From Heyndrickxia sporothermodurans (GTDB taxonomy: Bacteria; Bacillota; Bacilli; Bacillales; Bacillaceae_C), in assembly GCF_016785185.1 (NCBI RefSeq), contig NZ_JAEKDY010000044.1: a DNA stretch of 26,912 bases, one strand, 5' to 3'. How positions within the stretch are numbered: the stretch's first letter is position 1; the number at the start of each line of letters is the position of its first letter. Shown here piece after piece: positions 6,859 to 15,164 of the stretch. The notes under the pieces were generated by a model. That model was not told the origin of the DNA and made no database searches. It saw nothing but the letters and a program-made list of their open reading frames with translations. The position numbers were made by a program, and so were the translations under genes.

Positions 6859-7632
6859 TTATGCACTTTGTCTAATTTGTTGTTGATCTTTTTTACGTGA
6901 TACTAAGTAGCCGCTTACGGCAATTCCTATGAGTACTACCCAGAAAATAAGCTTCCATGCAAGTGATTCTGGAAAATGTTTATCTAAAACATTCACACTT
7001 GGATGCGCCAACGTAAATACTGCTAATTTAACTCCTACCCAACCGACAATTAAAAATGCTGCCGTTTCAAGACTAGGGTATTTTTGTAATAGATTAACAA
7101 ACCATTTTGCGGCAAAACGTATGATGACTAAACCAATAATGCCTCCGAGCAGCATGACTAAAAACTGCCCACCATCAATGCCGCCAATTTTCGTCCAACC
7201 AGTTGGTTTCAACGTTACAGCTAGAGCAACAGCTGCTAACATTGAATCAATTGCAAAAGCAATATCAGCAATCTCTACTTTTAAAACAGTCATCCAGAAA
7301 GAAGGCTCTTTCTTTTTACTATCTTTATTTTTAATATTTGTTTTACCGGTTTTGTGTTTAACAATATGGTGTGTCGCAATATAAAGCAAATATACTGCTC
7401 CTATTGCTTGAATTTGCCATACATTTACTAATAATGAAATTAAGAATAATGCCGTAAACCGAAACACAAATGCTCCAAAAAGGCCATAAAACAAAGCTTT
7501 TTTTTGTTTTTTTTCAGGCAAGTGTTTAACCATCACAGCCATAACTACCGCATTATCTGCGGCTAGGATTCCTTCAAGTCCAATTAAAATTAATAGTACC
7601 CAGCCATATTCTAATAACATTGAAACGTCCAT
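6859..7632 (-). CDS. ykoY: TerC-family membrane protein, YkoY (MeeY)-like, Mn2+ export
   Basis: A 257-residue integral membrane protein with about seven helices. The TerC acidic motifs are visible: LEGILAADNAVVMAV (about 19-33) and VEIADIAFAIDSMLAAVAL. In B. subtilis the YkoY/MeeY homologue exports Mn2+ and helps load metal into secreted enzymes. The identification is supported by the yybP-ykoY Mn2+ riboswitch directly upstream and by sigI-rsgI directly downstream. GGGGAG lies 8 bases from the ATG. The short hydrophilic segment after helix 3 (HKTGKTNIKNKDSKKKEP) is a typical cytosolic loop. Confidence 0.9.
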   Translation of the reverse strand: MDVSMLLEYGWVLLILIGLEGILAADNAVVMAVMVKHLPEKKQKKALFYGLFGAFVFRFTALFLISLLVNVWQIQAIGAVYLLYIATHHIVKHKTGKTNIKNKDSKKKEPSFWMTVLKVEIADIAFAIDSMLAAVALAVTLKPTGWTKIGGIDGGQFLVMLLGGIIGLVIIRFAAKWFVNLLQKYPSLETAAFLIVGWVGVKLAVFTLAHPSVNVLDKHFPESLAWKLIFWVVLIGIAVSGYLVSRKKDQQQIRQSA

Positions 7633-7686
7633 ATAAGATTCTCCCCTTTTTAATTTAATGAAGTGTGACGAAAAACCCTATAAAGA

Positions 7687-7721
7687 CAAAAAGACCTCTG
7701 CCTATTATAGGCAAAGGTCTT
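7687..7721 (-). terminator. Expression-platform terminator of the Mn2+ riboswitch
   Basis: On the minus strand AAGACCTTTGCC (7710-7721) pairs with GGCAGAGGTCTT (7692-7703) around TATAAT, followed by TTTGTC. The 5' arm belongs to the conserved 3' end of the aptamer (AGCAAGACCTTTGCC), so aptamer and terminator compete. In characterised members Mn2+ binding prevents the terminator. Confidence 0.75.
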
Positions 7722-7845
7722 GCTAGACATTATTCATGTCAACAAAGCCGATGGATTTTACACCCATGTAATGACGACTTTGTTTTAAATGTTTAAGTCA
7801 CAAATTATCGTGTCTTAAATCATTTAACGCTACTCCCCTTTGACA
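7710..7845 (-). promoter_or_regulatory. yybP-ykoY (Mn2+) riboswitch aptamer
   Basis: The minus strand carries the hallmarks of this class in order: AAAGGGGAGTAGCG (7828-7841); an ACAAAGTCGTCATTACATGG segment with GGCTTTGTTGACAT on the other side of the junction; then AGCAAGACCTTTGCC. It is placed between a sigma-A promoter and a TerC gene, as in the founding ykoY example. It senses Mn2+ and turns the exporter gene on. Confidence 0.88.
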
Positions 7846-7874
7846 TTCGTCAAAAGCTATTTAATTATATTTAA

Positions 7875-7903
7875 AGTATATGGGAGTTTGCGCTAAATTA
7901 CAA
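7875..7903 (-). promoter_or_regulatory. Sigma-A promoter of the riboswitch-TerC transcript
   Basis: On the minus strand TTGTAA (7898-7903), 17 bases, TATACT (7875-7880). The start near 7868 is about 25 bases before the conserved GGGGAGTAGC of the aptamer. Confidence 0.55.
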
Positions 7904-7922
7904 CTCTAAATTTCTGAAAAAA

Positions 7923-8393
7923 TTAATAGTTTTCCTTTTTCGTCCATAAAATGATATAGCGAATGATAAAACCTATGAATAAACCCGGAATTAAGAAAAT
8001 CATTGGTAGAAAGATAGGACCGATAAAAATACTTTTTACCGTTACAATTGGCGAATACATTAGTCCAATTGTAACAAAATAAGCGCCAAATGCAAATGGG
8101 AGGTAATCATATTTTTTTGGATTTTCCCGTGTCACTTTATAAGCATCCCACATTGCAAACATATACAAACAAGGGTAAAACATTAACCACTGATAGTCAA
8201 TAATATTAGCGGCTTCGGATGTTTTTCCCAAAAAACTTAGCATAATACCTTTATTAAAATGGCTTTTAACATTTATTATAAATTCAAGTCCTACGAATAA
8301 TATCCCTTTAATATAGGAGCCGGATAATAATTGTGAAAATCCTGGTAAAGCAACACTCCACAGAATAGCTTCTAATGGTTCGTTTTTTTTCAT
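7923..8393 (-). CDS. Integral membrane protein, function unknown
   Basis: About 156 residues with four or five hydrophobic helices. The opening EAILWSVALPGFSQLLSGSY (from residue 6) has the pattern of TM2-like small membrane proteins (a hydrophobic stretch, P-G-x-x-Q, then GxYxKGI), but I do not recognise a named family. A basic tail (TKKENY) ends it. The frame is open to 8462, but the ATG at 8393 (MKKNEPL) is the natural start, because the upstream part overlaps another gene with a strong ribosome binding site. No clear Shine-Dalgarno precedes 8393; it begins 8 bases after the stop of that gene, so coupled translation is likely. Confidence 0.65.
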   Translation of the reverse strand: MKKNEPLEAILWSVALPGFSQLLSGSYIKGILFVGLEFIINVKSHFNKGIMLSFLGKTSEAANIIDYQWLMFYPCLYMFAMWDAYKVTRENPKKYDYLPFAFGAYFVTIGLMYSPIVTVKSIFIGPIFLPMIFLIPGLFIGFIIRYIILWTKKENY

Positions 8394-8400
8394 ATTACTT

Positions 8401-8550
8401 TTAGGAAAATTCAGTAGTTTTTGTATCATTAAGCACAGGGGTAAATTCCTCTTCCATCTCATAGGTAGTCATTCTTTCAGGAAAGCTATCGCTTAAATAA
8501 CCAATCCAAAAACTTGAAAAATCCAACTCTCTCCAGTCATTTTTTCCCAT
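8401..8550 (-). CDS. Small acidic protein, function unknown (49 aa)
   Basis: Forty-nine residues, MGKNDWRELD at the start and an acidic C-terminal half (YEMEEEFTPVLND). AGGAGG lies 7 bases upstream of the ATG, among the best ribosome binding sites in the window, which is the main reason to call it. It ends 8 bases before the membrane protein gene, suggesting a two-gene unit. No family is recognised. A soluble partner of the membrane protein is possible but not shown. Confidence 0.6.
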   Translation of the reverse strand: MGKNDWRELDFSSFWIGYLSDSFPERMTTYEMEEEFTPVLNDTKTTEFS

Positions 8551-8664
8551 AATTTTTCCTCCTATCATAACCATATAATTACCAAATAGCGAATAATTAT
8601 TCTTATTGAAAGAAACAAATAAAGAAAATAATGTTCTTAGGAGCGGAGCTTTTTATAAATGAAT

Positions 8665-9351
8665 TTAACGATCCAGAAGCCCATATTTTTTTTTAAATCG
8701 AAGGAGTATTTTAATCCACGCTTTACCAAAAACAGCGAGAAAAAAAACATTCGAAATCGCATGAGCTAGATCAAAGTATAAACTTGTACCAAAGGAAGCA
8801 AGAATATGTGAAATCGTAATTTGGTCCATATTCCCCACAAAAAACCATATATTCATAACCCAACCAAATAATATTCCTGAAATAAACCCAAATATGTATC
8901 TCCCAATTGACCATTTCATAAATTTTGTGTGGCGCAATAGACCTGCTGCAAGGCCAATCATTCCCCAAGAATACATTTGCCATGGGGTCCAAGGACCTTG
9001 GCCTAGAAAAAGATTTGAAACTAGCGCAGCTAATGCGCCAACAACAAAACCACTTTCAGCACCTAAGGCTAAACCTGTAATAATAATGACAAATGTCGTT
9101 GGCTGAACACTAGGAATGGATGAAAATGGAACTCTTGATACAGCAGCAATCGCTGAAAGTACAGCGAGTAAGACAAGCTCTCTTCCCGATACTTTTCTTC
9201 GTTCAAATCGAATAACGAATGGTAAAAACGTTAGCATGACGAATAAAACGCTAACAAGCATAAAATGATGCTGAATAAAAAGTGTTACGAGAATAAGCAT
9301 GATTGACAGCATTAACGCAGAGCTCAGTAATATTACTTGATGACGCGCCAT
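8665..9351 (-). CDS. ECF transporter S component, probable cobalamin-binding (CbrT-type)
   Basis: A 228-residue membrane protein, last gene of the cobalamin-riboswitch operon. It would bind the vitamin in the membrane and dock on the EcfT/EcfA module encoded just upstream. After two extra N-terminal helices (about 5-50) comes the S-component core: SGRELVLLAVLSAIAAVSR, the loop PSVQPTTFVIIITGLALG and GQGPWTPWQMYSWGMIGLAA. By eye this fits cobalamin S components (CbrT) better than thiamine or biotin ones. Specificity rests mainly on the riboswitch. GGAGGAGG precedes the ATG, and the start overlaps the ATPase gene by 19 bases. Confidence 0.8.
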   Translation of the reverse strand: MARHQVILLSSALMLSIMLILVTLFIQHHFMLVSVLFVMLTFLPFVIRFERRKVSGRELVLLAVLSAIAAVSRVPFSSIPSVQPTTFVIIITGLALGAESGFVVGALAALVSNLFLGQGPWTPWQMYSWGMIGLAAGLLRHTKFMKWSIGRYIFGFISGILFGWVMNIWFFVGNMDQITISHILASFGTSLYFDLAHAISNVFFLAVFGKAWIKILLRFKKKYGLLDR

Positions 9352-10985
9352 TTTGTTCTTGCCTCCTCCACTGTCAAAACATTTGGAGCACTGCTTCCTC
9401 TAATCATTCGATTAATTGTTGTCGTATAAAAAGTATTTCCCGAAAAAAAACTATGTACAGGTGCGGTTACAGTTATGTTTCCTTGGAATAACATTGCACA
9501 TCTTGTCGCATACTGCGCGGCAAATTCGATATCATGGGTAATTAATACAATTGTCACCCCTTTTTCCCTTAAACGAACTAATAACTCTCCAAATCGTTTT
9601 TTTGCATCGGGATCCAAACCTTTTGTCGGTTCGTCGATTAACAGTACTTTTGGATTAGTCAGCAATACACCAGCAAGTGCTGCTTTTTGTAATTCTCCAC
9701 CGCTCAAATCATATGGATGTCTATTTGCTAGGCTGGCTAATTGAAACCATTCAAGAAGTTCCTTCGCTCTCGTTTTTCCTTCATTTAGTTTATGCTGTTT
9801 AATAATTTCATCAAGTTCAGCTTCCAATGTGTCGTGTAAAAAGAATAATTTAGGGTTTTGCGGTAAATATCCAATATTTAAAGGATCGTGTTTTTTCATT
9901 CTTTTCCCTTTATAAAGAATCGATCCCCCTTGGGGCTTTTCTATTCCCGCCATGATTTTTAAAAGGGTAGACTTTCCTGTCCCGTTTGCACCAACAATCG
10001 CCAGTGCCTCTCCCTCAAAGACCGAAAGAGACGTACGATCCAGTATTTTTCGTTGATCTTTAGTATATTGAAAATCAATATTTTTCATTTGCAATAAAGG
10101 CGTACCTTCAGGAATTTCTTCTTTACTATTCGTTCGTACCTCTTCAATATTAAGTTGTTTTACCCACAGTTTTCCTTCTTTAACTGTAAGAGGAAGCTCT
10201 CTTTCTTGGATATTTAATGAATGCTCCAAATACAAAATGGCGGGACTAGGTAAGTATGAGTACAGTTTATTTTCAGCATTATTACCAATCCTTAGTGAAA
10301 CATTGCGAGGTGTACTATCAAAAATGACTTTTCCTTGCTCGAGTATTATTGCTCGATCGGCCAGTGCAAATAATTCTTCTAAGCGATGTTCAGCAATAAT
10401 AACAGTAATTCCAAATTCCTCGTTCATACGATGCAGCATTCCGATAAATTCCTTAGCCGCAACTGGATCCAATTGGGCTGTTGGTTCATCAAGCAATAAT
10501 ATCCTTGGCTCTAATAGGAGGATTGAAGCTAAATTGACAAGTTGCTTTTGACCACCTGAAATCTCATATGTCTTTTTTTCCAACAGATCATCTAAGCCAA
10601 AAAAGTGGACCATCTCAGCTACTTTTTTCCTCATATATTCAGTCGAAAAACCGATATTTTCCATTCCAAATATTAATTCTTCCATTACTTGATCCATCAC
10701 TAATTGATATTCCGGATCTTGAAAGACCATACCGAGCTCTCTTGCCGCTACTTCAGAATCTAATTGAAAGATTGGTTGGTCATTATAGTAAATATCACCG
10801 GAAACTTTCCCATGGGGAGACACTTCCTTTTTTAATAAACGCAGGAGGGTAGATTTTCCACTTCCAGATGCTCCACATAAGACAATGAAGTCGCCTTCAT
10901 TTACATAAAATGACACATTGTCCAGTGCGGGACTTCGTTCTTCCGGATAATGAAAACTTATATTTTTCGCTTCCAATAATGCCAT
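9333..10985 (-). CDS. ECF transporter ATPase, two fused ABC domains
   Basis: A 550-residue fusion of two ABC ATPase domains, corresponding to EcfA1 and EcfA2. It would power the ECF transporter. Domain 1 (about 1-235): Walker A GASGSGKST, signature SGGQKQ, Walker B ILLLDEPTAQLDP, switch His in AEHRLEEL. Domain 2 (about 295-525): Walker A GANGTGKST, signature LSGGELQ, Walker B VLLIDEPTKGLDP, switch His in THDIEFA. Both sites look intact. GGGAGG lies 7 bases from the ATG. It overlaps the T gene by 28 bases upstream and the S gene by 19 downstream, so the three are translationally coupled. The domain layout matches YkoD of the thiamine ECF system, but the leader here is a cobalamin, not a TPP, riboswitch. 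Confidence 0.92.
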   Translation of the reverse strand: MALLEAKNISFHYPEERSPALDNVSFYVNEGDFIVLCGASGSGKSTLLRLLKKEVSPHGKVSGDIYYNDQPIFQLDSEVAARELGMVFQDPEYQLVMDQVMEELIFGMENIGFSTEYMRKKVAEMVHFFGLDDLLEKKTYEISGGQKQLVNLASILLLEPRILLLDEPTAQLDPVAAKEFIGMLHRMNEEFGITVIIAEHRLEELFALADRAIILEQGKVIFDSTPRNVSLRIGNNAENKLYSYLPSPAILYLEHSLNIQERELPLTVKEGKLWVKQLNIEEVRTNSKEEIPEGTPLLQMKNIDFQYTKDQRKILDRTSLSVFEGEALAIVGANGTGKSTLLKIMAGIEKPQGGSILYKGKRMKKHDPLNIGYLPQNPKLFFLHDTLEAELDEIIKQHKLNEGKTRAKELLEWFQLASLANRHPYDLSGGELQKAALAGVLLTNPKVLLIDEPTKGLDPDAKKRFGELLVRLREKGVTIVLITHDIEFAAQYATRCAMLFQGNITVTAPVHSFFSGNTFYTTTINRMIRGSSAPNVLTVEEARTKWRVIK

Positions 10986-11890
10986 CTTAATGCCTCCCTG
11001 CCTTCTATTATCAGTGGAAAACTAATGTACAACATAAATATTATAAGGAAAAACCACTCTCTACCGATTAATCTTACAGTTTCCAAAATAGGATTAATCG
11101 CTAGAACATTATCACCTAGATACCATCCGAAAATTGAAATGCTTCCTAGTATGACAATAAATCCTAAAGCTAGCCAATCTTTGCTATGCATTTGATACGG
11201 TGTATACCGGCTTCTTTTTTTCACCCCGTACCCTCTTGCAATCATCGAATCTGCTGTTTGGATCGCTTCTTCTAATGACCAAGTTAACAAAATTTGAACT
11301 AGTTGAACACCATTTTTTGCGCGTAATTTTAAAGGACCTTCCGCTACAGATAGACCCCTTCCTTTTTGAACCTGTTGAATTTCCTGCAGTCTTCGTTTTA
11401 ACAACGGAACAAATCGTATAGCTAACATAGCTAGTAATGCCCATTGTGGTAGCCATTTTGAAAATAAAAAAAGAAATTTATTCGCTGTTATCACAAGATT
11501 ATAAGAAGCGAATAATATCATTAAGCATAATAGTGAAAGTGAAAAAATAACCCCTTGAATAACCGCTTCAAGCATGATCGGATTTTGTCCAAGATAAAAT
11601 AAGATATATGTACCACGATGATTAATAAGAGGATTAATGATTATAAAGAACATTGAAACAAAGAGTAGCATTTTCCACCATTGTCTAATTGCTTTTCCCC
11701 TATCTAAACTAATATTTACACCAATGAGAATGATTGCTCCAACAAACAAAAACACTGGATGCTTTGAAAGCATAACCAGTGCCGCAGCCCCGATGTAGTA
11801 AAGAAAACATACGAAAGGATGAAACGATCGGAATCCCCTATTATTTTTTACTATAGTCTGTCGTATAGATCCACTCAATTCGATCACCAT
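10958..11890 (-). CDS. ECF transporter transmembrane component EcfT
   Basis: A 310-residue membrane scaffold that couples the ATPases to the S component. The opening NNRGFRSFHPFVCFLYYIG is a classic EcfT/CbiQ start. The coupling-helix signatures with Ala-Arg-Gly-like motifs are present: VQKGRGLSVAEGPL and SMIARGYGVKKRS. Six or so hydrophobic helices are visible. Its start (ATG 11890, or GTG 11887) overlaps the lipoprotein gene by about 50 bases with no strong ribosome binding site, so it is probably translated by coupling. It belongs to the cobalamin-riboswitch operon. Confidence 0.9.
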   Translation of the reverse strand: MVIELSGSIRQTIVKNNRGFRSFHPFVCFLYYIGAAALVMLSKHPVFLFVGAIILIGVNISLDRGKAIRQWWKMLLFVSMFFIIINPLINHRGTYILFYLGQNPIMLEAVIQGVIFSLSLLCLMILFASYNLVITANKFLFLFSKWLPQWALLAMLAIRFVPLLKRRLQEIQQVQKGRGLSVAEGPLKLRAKNGVQLVQILLTWSLEEAIQTADSMIARGYGVKKRSRYTPYQMHSKDWLALGFIVILGSISIFGWYLGDNVLAINPILETVRLIGREWFFLIIFMLYISFPLIIEGREALRWHYWKRKI

Positions 11891-12647
11891 TCTTTACAGT
11901 TACTACTCCAGCACTACGATTTAATAATACGCCATTTTTTTTAACTGTCCAACCGCTCATTGGACCTAAATCAAATTCAAAAAGGTTCGCTATCCCTTGT
12001 ACATAGGCGGTCGCACCGCTTCCTGTCACACTTATGGGGATTCCCTTTTCTTTAAGGATTTTTCTCGTTGCTGTAAGCATTGTATCACCGTTATTTATAA
12101 CTACTTTTGTTTGCGAAAGAATCGTTCCTGTTTTTTTATCCCCTTCAATACTTATCTGAACACTTGATAGTGGGGTTGCCGCCTTTTTCGGATGATTATT
12201 TTGCTGTTTTGCCGTTTCTTTCGGTTGAGACGTTTGTTTTTTTGTTTGTTTTCTTGTTTCCTTTTTCGTTTCTTTGGTCTTATTCTCTATTGAAGCTTGT
12301 TTTCTTTCAGCAGATTTTGGCTTCTTTTCAGTAGTAGTTTTACTACTATTCATGTTACTATCTTTATTCGTTTTACTCACATTTTGGCTATTCGTTTTTT
12401 CTTCTTTCTTATTACTGCTTTCATTCGTAGTTGATTTAGACGTTTGCACTTCTTGCTTTTTTTCTCTTTCATCACTACTATTGTCCGCTTCCTTTTGTAA
12501 ACCATTTTCGTTTGTATTACTTGCTGTAATGTTAGTTGCTTTGCTATCTTCCGTTATAGGTTTTACTTCATCCTTTTGACATCCTGCGATAAAAAAAATA
12601 GTCAAAGATGTAAGTAGCAAAACGGCGAAAGATTTCAACAGTTTCAT
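11841..12647 (-). CDS. Lipoprotein with C-terminal DUF4430 (transcobalamin-like) domain
   Basis: A 268-residue lipoprotein. The signal peptide ends in the lipobox IAGC with the modified Cys at about 23. A long Ser/Thr/Asn/Lys/Glu-rich linker (about 25-165) follows, then one DUF4430 domain (about 165-268) with the typical GPMSGWTVKKNGVLL and VKNGDRIEWIYTTD. This domain resembles the C-terminal cobalamin-capping domain of transcobalamin and intrinsic factor. The linker is long enough to let the domain reach well into the cell wall. AGGAG lies 9 bases before the ATG. It sits between the sortase and EcfT genes, so I infer a membrane-anchored receptor that passes cobalamin to the S component. Direct cobalamin binding is not proven by sequence. 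Confidence 0.85.
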   Translation of the reverse strand: MKLLKSFAVLLLTSLTIFFIAGCQKDEVKPITEDSKATNITASNTNENGLQKEADNSSDEREKKQEVQTSKSTTNESSNKKEEKTNSQNVSKTNKDSNMNSSKTTTEKKPKSAERKQASIENKTKETKKETRKQTKKQTSQPKETAKQQNNHPKKAATPLSSVQISIEGDKKTGTILSQTKVVINNGDTMLTATRKILKEKGIPISVTGSGATAYVQGIANLFEFDLGPMSGWTVKKNGVLLNRSAGVVTVKNGDRIEWIYTTDYSKK

Positions 12648-12659
12648 TCAATCCATCTC

Positions 12660-13235
12660 CTATGTTGTTTTTGGATAAGCATAAATAATATACCTATTCG
12701 GCGCGTTTCCAATAAAATGAAAAGGATAACAAGTTGTGAGTACAAGCTCTTCTTTAGGTGCTGTTGAATGGATGATTGTTCGATCTTCTGCATCTACTAC
12801 CTTTGTCCGTTCCACTATATAAGTAAAAATTTCACCTTGATAAGTAACAATCAGTGGATCTCCTTCTTTCAACTCACCAAAACGTCTAAATACAGTATCA
12901 CGATGACCGGAAAGGACAATTTGGTCATTTCCCCCAGGAAGTGCTGATTTACTAAAATGACCAACTCCCTTTTTAAGCTGTTCGTCAGTCGTTCCTTCTA
13001 CAATTGGAAGCTCTGCATTCAATGTTGGAACTTCTAATATCCCTAATACATGTTTATCAACAGATTGTACAGTCCTATTAATTCCGGGTTTTTCTAAAAA
13101 TTTTATTGGCGTGAGTTCCCTAGCTTGCTGAAGAGCCAGCACTTGCGAGTGTTGGCTCTTCAAAATTTTCCAGCCACTGAAAAACACACAAAATAGACCC
13201 GCTATCAAAAGAATCAGTGCTGAAATTTTTTTCAT
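12660..13235 (-). CDS. Class D-like sortase
   Basis: A 191-residue transpeptidase with an N-terminal membrane anchor (about 4-22) and a sortase domain (about 60-189). Catalytic residues are visible: H111 in SGHRD, C169 in LTTCYPF and R181 in PNRYIIYA. The TLxTC-type motif and small size place it in class D, whose Bacillus members cut LPNTA. The gene directly upstream encodes a protein ending in exactly LPNTA, so this is very likely its dedicated sortase. Only 6 bases separate the two genes, with an AGAGAG-like ribosome binding site within the preceding stop region. Confidence 0.9.
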   Translation of the reverse strand: MKKISALILLIAGLFCVFFSGWKILKSQHSQVLALQQARELTPIKFLEKPGINRTVQSVDKHVLGILEVPTLNAELPIVEGTTDEQLKKGVGHFSKSALPGGNDQIVLSGHRDTVFRRFGELKEGDPLIVTYQGEIFTYIVERTKVVDAEDRTIIHSTAPKEELVLTTCYPFHFIGNAPNRYIIYAYPKTT

Positions 13236-13241
13236 TTTATA

Positions 13242-15140
13242 TCATACTCTCTTTTTGCGAGCATTTACATACAATACACCGCCTAAAATAATTAAGACCA
13301 CACCAAAAATAAGAATATTGTACGTATTTGTCGCTGTATTTGGTAATCGTTCACCTTTAGTTGTTTTTTCCGATTGCTGATTCGAATCTTTCGGTAGATT
13401 ATCGTTAGTTGTTTTTGGTTTTTCATTTAATTTTTCATTTGGCTTTTCATTTGGTTTATTAGATGATTGACTTCCTGCAAATTGATAAATCGAGCCTTTG
13501 CCATCTAAATATTCATTGTAAGCCGATAACCCTAATAATGCTTGTACTGTTGCAATAATGTTAGATTCATTGTCAGTTATAATATGTGCAAATCCGCCAT
13601 CTTTTTGTTTAAAAGAAAGTAAATGCTGAACTAGATTTACTCCTGATTTTGTAAACTGTTTCCCATTCGGATCTACGCCAATGGCTGTTAAACCAATTAT
13701 CACTTGTGATGTCGTTTCACTGGCATCCCCACCATTAATAGTGCTACTAAAGCCGCCATTTTTATCCTGTTTTCTCGATAGCCATTCCACGGCACTGTCA
13801 ATAGCGGATTTTACCTTTTCTTGACTTTTATATGGAGACAGCGCAGCAAGTGCCATCGCCGTAATATCTACACTTGCACTATCGCCATATAGTGGCCAAC
13901 CACCATCTTTTAACTGATTTTTAACCAGGTAATCGACCAATTTCTCTCTAGTCCATTCGGCGTCAGTCGGAATTTTATACTTACCACTATCTAACGCTAA
14001 TAAGGCATAAATAATACCATTTGTACCTTGATTGGTCATTCGTTCATTCTCATATATCTTCTTAATTAAGTTGTACCCAGCGAAATTAGATGCATCTTTT
14101 CCCGCAGCTGTAATACCAATTGCTAATCTTTCATAATCAGTTACGTTACGGAAAGTTCCATCATTTTCTTTAAGTAAGCTTTCAATATTTTTCAAATAGG
14201 AATCTGGTACAGGATGACCGGATTTTTTCAATCCAACAATCTCAAATTCATTGCTTCCACCATTTTTTAATACATAATTGGCCGTTGATTTAAGCAGTGC
14301 TTCTACTTGTTTCTTTGAAATCTTTGTTTGTGTATCATCTATTTTCCCATCTGAGTTATTGCTCTTATCAGGATTTTCATTTTTATCATTTGTATCGGTA
14401 GGAGGTTCAGTTCCAACTACATTTAATTGAATTTTATCTTTATCCTTAATTTCATAAGAGGATAAACCAACTTCCATAGGTTTTCCGTTAAGAGAAATTG
14501 ACCAATAATCACCTTCAGCAAGTTTCGTATTGCCAATGTTGCTGATAAATGCGAAATAGCTAGAATCGATTGAAGACTCCAATTTTACATTCTTTTTGCT
14601 TGCCGCTTGCTTTAGAGCATCGTATGCATTCGCACCATTTATCAACTCTACATCTTCTTCTTTTAAAATAGTATTACCTTTTTTATCTTTTGCCTCAACA
14701 TTAACCTTTACTGTTTCTGGTGGATAACTTACTACTTTAAATAGTAAATCATCACCATCATTCACTTTATAGCCTGAAGCTCCAACATTAGGATCTATAC
14801 CATTAACAAAAAATCCCCAGTAATCTTGATTTTTGGGAATAAATTTCCCAATACTTGTTATAAACTCTCCGTATGTTGGATCAACAGTAAATTGGAAATC
14901 AATTTTTTTATCCTTTTTTAAATTCTCTAAAACATTAAATGCGGTTTCATTTTTCGATAACTTTACAATTGTTAAAGGTAATAGCTCTTTACCATTGTCA
15001 TCAACAACTTTCACCATTGCAGCATTATCAACGTTTGCAGCTGACGCCTTTTGCCCGCCGAATAGTGACCACTGTAATGAAAGAAGTAGCACTGCGGTCA
15101 AAATAGCAAGTATTCGCCTTTGAAAAATCCTTTGTTTCAC
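13242..15140 (-). CDS. Cell-wall-anchored, intrinsic-factor-like putative cobalamin-binding protein
   Basis: A 632-residue surface protein, first gene of the cobalamin-riboswitch operon. In order: signal peptide (1 to about 35, ending KASAA); two DUF4430/transcobalamin-C-like domains (about 42-138 with YWGFFVNG; about 143-237 with DYWSISLNG); an acidic linker; an alpha/alpha-barrel region of prenyltransferase/terpene-cyclase type (about 275-560, with repeated QxxxGGF/W motifs such as NQLKDGGWP, KQDKNGGFS, KQKDGGFA); a short NEKP-repeat linker; LPNTA at 599-603; a membrane helix and KKRV. Barrel plus capping domain is the fold pair of intrinsic factor and transcobalamin, here in reverse order. 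I prefer GTG at 15140, 6-7 bases after a run of seven G, over TTG at 15155. Confidence 0.85.
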   Translation of the reverse strand: MKQRIFQRRILAILTAVLLLSLQWSLFGGQKASAANVDNAAMVKVVDDNGKELLPLTIVKLSKNETAFNVLENLKKDKKIDFQFTVDPTYGEFITSIGKFIPKNQDYWGFFVNGIDPNVGASGYKVNDGDDLLFKVVSYPPETVKVNVEAKDKKGNTILKEEDVELINGANAYDALKQAASKKNVKLESSIDSSYFAFISNIGNTKLAEGDYWSISLNGKPMEVGLSSYEIKDKDKIQLNVVGTEPPTDTNDKNENPDKSNNSDGKIDDTQTKISKKQVEALLKSTANYVLKNGGSNEFEIVGLKKSGHPVPDSYLKNIESLLKENDGTFRNVTDYERLAIGITAAGKDASNFAGYNLIKKIYENERMTNQGTNGIIYALLALDSGKYKIPTDAEWTREKLVDYLVKNQLKDGGWPLYGDSASVDITAMALAALSPYKSQEKVKSAIDSAVEWLSRKQDKNGGFSSTINGGDASETTSQVIIGLTAIGVDPNGKQFTKSGVNLVQHLLSFKQKDGGFAHIITDNESNIIATVQALLGLSAYNEYLDGKGSIYQFAGSQSSNKPNEKPNEKLNEKPKTTNDNLPKDSNQQSEKTTKGERLPNTATNTYNILIFGVVLIILGGVLYVNARKKRV

Positions 15141-15164
15141 GTGTTTCCCCCCCAATTAAAATAA

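Noticed and set aside
6929..7384. A 151-codon open frame on the plus strand opposite the TerC gene
   Set aside because: It is the antisense shadow of a clear TerC-family gene, with no ribosome binding site and no protein-like pattern.
8665..11890. The ECF genes as a thiamine (YkoEDC-type) transporter
   Set aside because: The double ATPase resembles YkoD, but the leader is a cobalamin riboswitch, the S component is not YkoE-like, and the operon carries transcobalamin-like proteins.
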